DNA of 64,000 bases, from positions 124,001 to 188,000 of the forward strand of contig NZ_OBEA01000002.1 of the NCBI RefSeq assembly GCF_900215355.1, written 5' to 3'. Position 1 is the stretch's first letter. Each line of letters opens with the position of its first letter. Source of the stretch: Pseudooceanicola antarcticus. GTDB lineage: Bacteria; Pseudomonadota; Alphaproteobacteria; Rhodobacterales; Rhodobacteraceae. A program made the translations under genes and the position numbers. The notes beneath the pieces were generated by a model. That model had not been told where the DNA came from and made no database searches. It saw nothing but the letters and a program-made list of their open reading frames with translations. Positions 60,267-64,000 of this stretch are shown one piece after another.

Positions 60267-60962
60267 ATGAAGACCCTCATTGCAAGCACCAGCCGTACTG
60301 CCCTGATCGCCCTGGCCCTGGCGGCCCCCGTCATGACGCCGGTCCATGCCATCGCCCAGGATACCGAGATGAAAGAGGACGGCACCACCGATCCGCTGCT
60401 GGCGCCGAAAGCCGGGGCCGAGGTCGATGCCGAAGCCGATACCTCTGCCGATCCGCTGGCCCCTGAAGGTGCCGATGTGGCCCAGGACGGCGCGCCCGAA
60501 GGCATGGCCGATCCCATGGCCGACCCGATGGCCCCGGTCGGCGCCGAAACCGAGATGGCCGAAGGTGAGCCCGAGGCACAGGCGGTCGAAGGCCAGATCA
60601 CCCTGCAGGATCAGGACACCATCCTGGCCGAAGACCTGCTGGGCGCCCCCGTCTACAACAATGAAGACGAGAAGGTCGGCGACATCAACGACCTGATCAT
60701 CGCGCTCTCTGGCAATGTCGAAGGCGTCGTCATCGGTGTCGGCGGCTTCCTGGGCCTGGGCGAGAAGGATGTGGCCATCGAGATGGCGCAGCTGCAGGTT
60801 GCGACCTCGGAAGGCGACGTGCAGCGCCTGGTGACCAGCGCCTCGCGCGCCGACCTGGAATCGGCCCCCGAATTCGTCACCGCCCAGGAGCAGGCCCGCG
60901 AGGCCGAGGCCCTGAAGATGCAGAGCGAGACCACCGGCGGCACCGAGATCCCCGTGGAGTGA
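60267..60962 (+). CDS. secreted PRC-barrel domain protein
   Basis: A 231-residue protein with a signal peptide (MKTLIASTSRTALIALALAAPVMTPVHAIAQ). An acidic, Pro/Ala/Asp-rich linker with repeated DPMADPMA- and EADTSADPLA-like words follows (residues 35-115), then a PRC-barrel (ILAEDLLGAPVYNNEDEKVGDINDLIIAL ... VVIGVGGFLGLGEKDVAI). PRC-barrels act as protein or RNA contacts. The start follows AGGAGA. Terminator downstream. Confidence 0.8.
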   Translation: MKTLIASTSRTALIALALAAPVMTPVHAIAQDTEMKEDGTTDPLLAPKAGAEVDAEADTSADPLAPEGADVAQDGAPEGMADPMADPMAPVGAETEMAEGEPEAQAVEGQITLQDQDTILAEDLLGAPVYNNEDEKVGDINDLIIALSGNVEGVVIGVGGFLGLGEKDVAIEMAQLQVATSEGDVQRLVTSASRADLESAPEFVTAQEQAREAEALKMQSETTGGTEIPVE

Positions 60963-60988
60963 TGCTCTGCTCCGCGGAACGGAAAGCG

Positions 60989-61012
60989 AAAGGGGGCCTT
61001 TGGGCCCCTTTT
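60989..61012 (+). terminator. intrinsic terminator of the PRC-barrel gene
   Basis: Stem AAAGGGG/CCCCTTT with GC-rich inner part, then T-tail. It ends 50 bp after the stop. Confidence 0.75.
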
Positions 61013-61079
61013 CACGTAGGGGAGTTTCGGATTTCCCCCGCTGGGAACAGGTTTTCGTGATTTTTCCGCCAATCCCCGG

Positions 61080-61107
61080 TTGACTCGGAGACGCGCCCGA
61101 GTAAAAG
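61080..61107 (+). promoter_or_regulatory. promoter of rpmG
   Basis: -35 TTGACT (61080-61085), 16-bp spacer, -10 TAAAAG (61102-61107). Leader of about 50 nt with TAGGAGAA ribosome-binding site. Confidence 0.55.
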
Positions 61108-61165
61108 GCGGGGTTCATGAGATTTCGCGGGCCGCCCGACGTGCGCCTGCTGTAGGAGAAGCACA

Positions 61166-61333
61166 ATGGCGAAGCCGACGACTATCAAGATCCGTCTGAA
61201 CTCGACCGCGGGCACGGGCCATTTCTACGTGACCAAGAAGAACGCGCGTACCATGACCGAAAAGATGACCGTACGAAAGTACGATCCCGTGGTGCGGAAG
61301 CATGTCGAGTACAAGGAAGGCAAGATCAAGTAA
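61166..61333 (+). CDS. rpmG: 50S ribosomal protein L33
   Basis: A 55-residue basic protein: [20 protein letters not shown], then [14 protein letters not shown] and [13 protein letters not shown]. It is the non-zinc, cysteine-free form. It is short and missed by longer ORF cutoffs. Strong ribosome-binding site (AGGAGAA) and a terminator frame it as a single-gene transcript. Confidence 0.96.
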   Translation: MAKPTTIKIRLNSTAGTGHFYVTKKNARTMTEKMTVRKYDPVVRKHVEYKEGKIK

Positions 61334-61359
61334 GATCTGAAAACCTTGAAGACCTTGCA

Positions 61360-61390
61360 AGCCGCGCCGCAGAGCGCGGCTTTCTTCATT
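61360..61390 (+). terminator. intrinsic terminator of rpmG
   Basis: Stem AGCCGCGC/GCGCGGCT with a 6-nt loop followed by TTCTTCATTT. It lies 26 bp after the stop. Confidence 0.85.
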
Positions 61391-61463
61391 TCTGGCCGCG
61401 CCCTGTCTCCACCCTCCCCAGCAGACCCCGGTTCCACCGGGATGAGAGACAAGGACCGCCCTC

Positions 61464-62066
61464 ATGCCCCTTTCCAGCGACCCCGTCGACGAGACGCCGC
61501 CTGACAGCCTCGAGCTGCTTGACCTGCCCCGGCGCGCCACTGCGCCCCGCACCGGGCTGGCCAAGGATCTTTTCACCCGTCCGGCCATGCCTGCCGATAC
61601 CGAGGCCGTGAGCCGGATGCTGGCGCGCAGCTATCGCGCGCTGCTGGCCCCCGACTACCCGACCGAACTGCTGCGCGAGGCGCTGCCCTTCATCAAGCGG
61701 CCGCGTCCGGGGCTGCTGACCTGCGGCACCTATTTCGTCACCCTGACCGGCGATGACGAGCGGGTGCTGGCGGCGGGCGGCTGGACCGATACCTCGCCGC
61801 ATGGCGCGGCCGGACGCGCTGGAGAGGGCCATGTCCGCCACGTGGCCACCGATCCCGACGCGGCCCGGCAGGGGTTGGGGCGGACCCTGATGGGGCATGT
61901 CCTGCGCTCGGCGCGGGCGGCCGGGGTCGAGCGGCTGCACTGCCAGTCCACCCTGACCGCCGTGCCCTTCTACGAATCGCTGGGGTTCACCGCGCGTTCG
62001 CTGATCGAGCTGCGGCTGCCGAACGGGGTGCTCTTCCCGGCGGTGCAGATGATCCTGCGGGATTGA
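61464..62066 (+). CDS. GNAT family N-acetyltransferase
   Basis: A 200-residue GNAT with a 35-residue N-terminal extension (DPVDETPPDSLELLDLPRR). The fold is seen from LFTRPAMPADTEAVSRMLARSYRALL; the acetyl-CoA loop is VRHVATDPDAARQGLGRTLMGHVL, then YESLGFTARSLIELRLP. It is convergent with the YdeI-like gene, the two stops abutting (TGATCA). Confidence 0.82.
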   Translation: MPLSSDPVDETPPDSLELLDLPRRATAPRTGLAKDLFTRPAMPADTEAVSRMLARSYRALLAPDYPTELLREALPFIKRPRPGLLTCGTYFVTLTGDDERVLAAGGWTDTSPHGAAGRAGEGHVRHVATDPDAARQGLGRTLMGHVLRSARAAGVERLHCQSTLTAVPFYESLGFTARSLIELRLPNGVLFPAVQMILRD

Positions 62067-62687
62067 TCAGCGCTCGGTCGCGCCTTTCCCGGCAAGGATC
62101 CTGTCGCGGAACCTGGCGATCCGGTTCACCCGGGTCGCCGCCTGCTTCGCCCCGGCGAGGTTGATCACGTAGCTGCGCTGGCGGCCCGGGGTCAGGGCGG
62201 CGAAGGCCTCGGCCAGCTCGGGGTCGGCGTCCAGCGCCTCGGTCAGCTCGTCGGGCATGTCGAGGTCGCGGTCTTGCTTCGGGGGCTTCAGGCCCTGTTC
62301 GGCGTAGGACATGGCCTCGGCCAGGTAGGACAGGATCTGCGGCGCGAGGGCGGCGACCGGGGTCCTGGCGTCAAAGCGCAGCATGTCGGGGTTGCGGGTG
62401 TTCGGCCCCTGGCGTTGCAGCAGCGCCTCGGGGTCCTTCATCAGGGCAGCATTGAAGAAGGTGAGGCGGATATTGTCGCGGAAGGCGCCCAGGATCACGA
62501 TGTTACGCCCGGCGTGCATGTAGCAGGGGTGGCCCCACTTGGCATGTTCGCTGAGCCCCGCCTGCAGGCAGAGCGCCCGCAGCGCCGCCAGCTCTGCGGC
62601 CCAGAGCTGGGCCGAGCAATCGGCGGTGTCGAACCGCGCGCAGCGGCCGCAGCCCTTGGCGAAGAAGTCGTCGGGGTCGGTGATCAT
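62067..62687 (-). CDS. YdeI/OmpD-associated (DUF1801 + OmdA) family protein
   Basis: A 206-residue protein. The N-terminal DUF1801-like part has HAKWGHPCYMHAGRNIVILGAFRDNIRLTFFN, and the C-terminal OmdA-like part LDADPELAEAFAALTPGRQRSYVINLAGAKQAATRVNRI. YdeI homologues are linked to bacteriocin or peptide protection; the true role is unknown. Five cysteines (GCGRC, DCSA near N-terminus). Start ATG 62687 after GAGGCAGG. Confidence 0.85.
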   Translation of the reverse strand: MITDPDDFFAKGCGRCARFDTADCSAQLWAAELAALRALCLQAGLSEHAKWGHPCYMHAGRNIVILGAFRDNIRLTFFNAALMKDPEALLQRQGPNTRNPDMLRFDARTPVAALAPQILSYLAEAMSYAEQGLKPPKQDRDLDMPDELTEALDADPELAEAFAALTPGRQRSYVINLAGAKQAATRVNRIARFRDRILAGKGATER

Positions 62688-62736
62688 CGGCCTGCCTCGT
62701 GACATTTGCAGCCGACCCTAACCTGTCCTCCGAAAC

Positions 62737-62764
62737 GAAAAAAGCCGGCCCGAGGGCCGGCTTT
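62737..62764 (-). terminator. bidirectional-type intrinsic terminator of the YccA-like gene
   Basis: Stem AAAGCCGGCCC/GGGCCGGCTTT with a 3-nt centre; read on the minus strand it ends in a TTTTTT run. It lies 20 bp after the YccA-like stop. Confidence 0.85.
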
Positions 62765-62784
62765 CCGATGCGATGTGCCTGCGA

Positions 62785-63522
62785 TCACTCGCGGTTGCCG
62801 AGGAACTGCAGCAGGAACATGAACAGGTTGATGAAATCCAGGTAGAGCGACAGGGCGCCCATGATGGCGGCCTTGCCCAGCCATTCGCTGTCACCCGAGT
62901 GGGCGTGCTGCAGGTAGGTCACCTTGATCTTCTGGGTGTCATAGGCGGTCAGGCCGGCGAAGATCAGCACACCGATGATCGAGATCGCGAAGTGCAGCGC
63001 CGGGGAGCCCAGGAAGATGTTGATGACCGAGGCCACCAGGATGCCGATGACACCCATGATCAGGAAGGAGCCCCAGCCCGAGATGTCCTTCTTCGTGGTG
63101 TAGCCCCAGAGGGACAGGCCGGCGAAGGCGATCGAGGTGACCAGGAAGACCTGGGCGATCGAGATGCCGGTGAAGGCCACGAAGATCCAGCTCAGCGACA
63201 GGCCCATCACGGCCGCGAAGGCGTAGAAGAAGGTCTGTGCGGCGGCGGCCGAGAAGCGGTTGATCATCGCGCCGAAGCCGAAGACCATGGCCAGCGGGGC
63301 GAACATGATGATCCAGCCCAGGATGTTGGGCTGCAGGGTCACCGGATCACGGAAGATGCCGAGCAGCTCGGGCGAGGAGCCGATGGCCCATGCCACGAGG
63401 AAGGTCAGCAGGGTGCCCACGGACATGGTGCCGTAGACCTTGTTCATGTGGGCGCGAAGGCCCTCGTCGATTGCGGCGGTACGGGCACCTGCCGTCGCCT
63501 GCATGGTTCTGTAGTCAGCCAT
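62785..63522 (-). CDS. Bax inhibitor-1/YccA family membrane protein
   Basis: A 245-residue protein with seven hydrophobic segments (for example GTMSVGTLLTFLVAWAIG, ILGWIIMFAPLAMVFGFG, LVASVINIFLGS) and the BI-1 block FAGLTAYDTQKI with its conserved Asp; the C-terminus is LYLDFINLFMFLLQFLG. Bacterial members modulate membrane protein proteolysis (YccA inhibits FtsH) or act as proton/calcium leaks. Start ATG 63522 follows GGAGGCAATA. Confidence 0.9.
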   Translation of the reverse strand: MADYRTMQATAGARTAAIDEGLRAHMNKVYGTMSVGTLLTFLVAWAIGSSPELLGIFRDPVTLQPNILGWIIMFAPLAMVFGFGAMINRFSAAAAQTFFYAFAAVMGLSLSWIFVAFTGISIAQVFLVTSIAFAGLSLWGYTTKKDISGWGSFLIMGVIGILVASVINIFLGSPALHFAISIIGVLIFAGLTAYDTQKIKVTYLQHAHSGDSEWLGKAAIMGALSLYLDFINLFMFLLQFLGNRE

Positions 63523-64000
63523 TATTGCCTCCGGTAAGGACTGTTCTGCCCAGATGAGGGCTTCGCCTTCCAATATCGTGAACCGGACGGCCTATTTCAA
63601 GATTTTCAGGAGCGCGGGCAGGGCAATAACGTGAATGTCAGCTGCCATTTTCGCGCCGGGGGCCGCGAAAGGGCGGCCAGAGCCCGTGTGGCATGGCTTT
63701 GCCCGCGGATGAAGTATTGAAAAATCAGAAGAAAAAAGGTCCGCGACGCCGCCGGGAAGGCTGGAAAAAGCCAGGGGCGGGCGTCGCGGGGCCAGTCACG
63801 CACCACCGGGGAAGGTGGTCACGGGGAGAGAAGGGGCCCGCGCGGCCCGGACCGGGGTCGGGGAAACCCCTGGGGGCGGGGTGGGCGCGCGGACCAATCC
63901 ACGGCTTGGGTCCGCGGATAGAGGTCTGATCGGTCGGACCGGGGGCGCCGGACGGGACGTGTCCGGCAGGCCGGCCCGGTTGGGGCGGGACCGATCAGTT
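63523..64000. other. 478-bp right end without a recognised gene
   Basis: The YccA promoter must lie in the first part. From 63700 on the DNA is purine-rich and has no convincing reading frame; open frames at 63693-63929 (plus) and 63606-63806 (minus) lack a ribosome-binding site and look random. A 10-bp inverted repeat spans 63926-63998. Confidence 0.55.
63926..63998. repeat. inverted repeat CTGATCGGTC-N53-GACCGATCAG
   Basis: Perfect 10-bp arms at 63926-63935 and 63989-63998 around a very GC-rich centre. Could be paired sites of one regulator or a long stem-loop; it continues to the window edge. Confidence 0.5.

Noticed and set aside
63693-63929. 78-codon open frame at the right end
   Set aside because: No ribosome-binding site, Arg/Gly/Pro-rich random composition.

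Overview
The window is a GC-rich, gene-dense chromosomal segment of an alphaproteobacterium, almost certainly Rhodobacterales (Rhodobacteraceae, Roseobacter-like). Pointers to this are an F0 ATP synthase operon with both b' and b subunits and no F1 genes, ChvI/ChvG next to pckA and a truncated HPr kinase, a (2S)-methylsuccinyl-CoA dehydrogenase of the ethylmalonyl-CoA pathway, TRAP transport, glutathionyl-hydroquinone reductase, and frequent GTG/TTG starts with good Shine-Dalgarno sequences. I see no prophage, insertion sequence, CRISPR array or tRNA gene. It reads as core chromosome, and most of the novelty lies in small operon insertions and in intergenic DNA.

Layout. 0-11 kb: an AI-2E family transporter fragment and proS. 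Then comes a long minus-strand translation cluster: ffh, four tandem GNAT acetyltransferases, a chorismate mutase, rpsP, a 44-residue membrane miniprotein, rimM, a sulfotransferase-like gene, trmD and a ghrA-like reductase. 11-19 kb: LysR and ArsR regulators, a DMT exporter, the F0 operon atpI-atpB-atpE-atpX-atpF, a GntR regulator, a lipoprotein and two GNATs. 19-28 kb: smc, a lytic transglycosylase, cobD-cobC (cobalamin), a degenerate receiver protein and a glutathionyl-hydroquinone reductase. 28-36 kb: a PilZ-like protein, a dctPQM TRAP system, MarR plus an Asp-box protein, a BKACE enzyme and a fasciclin protein. 36-44 kb: mcd, a TauE/SafE permease, a RimB-RimK fusion and pckA. 44-49 kb: chvI-chvG-hprK-rapZ-EIIA-ptsH, a regulatory phosphotransferase cluster, then an acyltransferase. 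49-57 kb: a TIGR02186/TSUP pair and a BMP-type nucleoside ABC operon carrying an inserted LysE-family gene. 57-64 kb: rimI-tsaB, an Nfu-type iron-sulfur protein, a universal stress protein, RNase P RNA, a PRC-barrel protein, rpmG, a GNAT, a YdeI-like protein and a YccA-like protein.

How it works together. pckA, chvIG and the PTS-type cluster link cell-envelope sensing and carbon/nitrogen phosphorylation to gluconeogenesis. The F0 operon and pckA share a GCGCTAACC-like motif that may be a common carbon-control operator (CceR-like, inferred). The nfu promoter carries an Irr-like iron box next to its -35 element.

Most unusual. (1) A dispersed intergenic element occurs as singles and inverted doublets; its variable hairpin changes sequence between copies but keeps pairing, i.e. 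it covaries. (2) An 11-bp, helically phased tandem repeat occurs at two distant loci. (3) Four GNAT paralogues overlap in tandem inside the ffh-rpsP cluster. (4) Two strong palindromes lie between cobC and a degenerate receiver gene. All family assignments come from reading motifs by eye; no database search was run.
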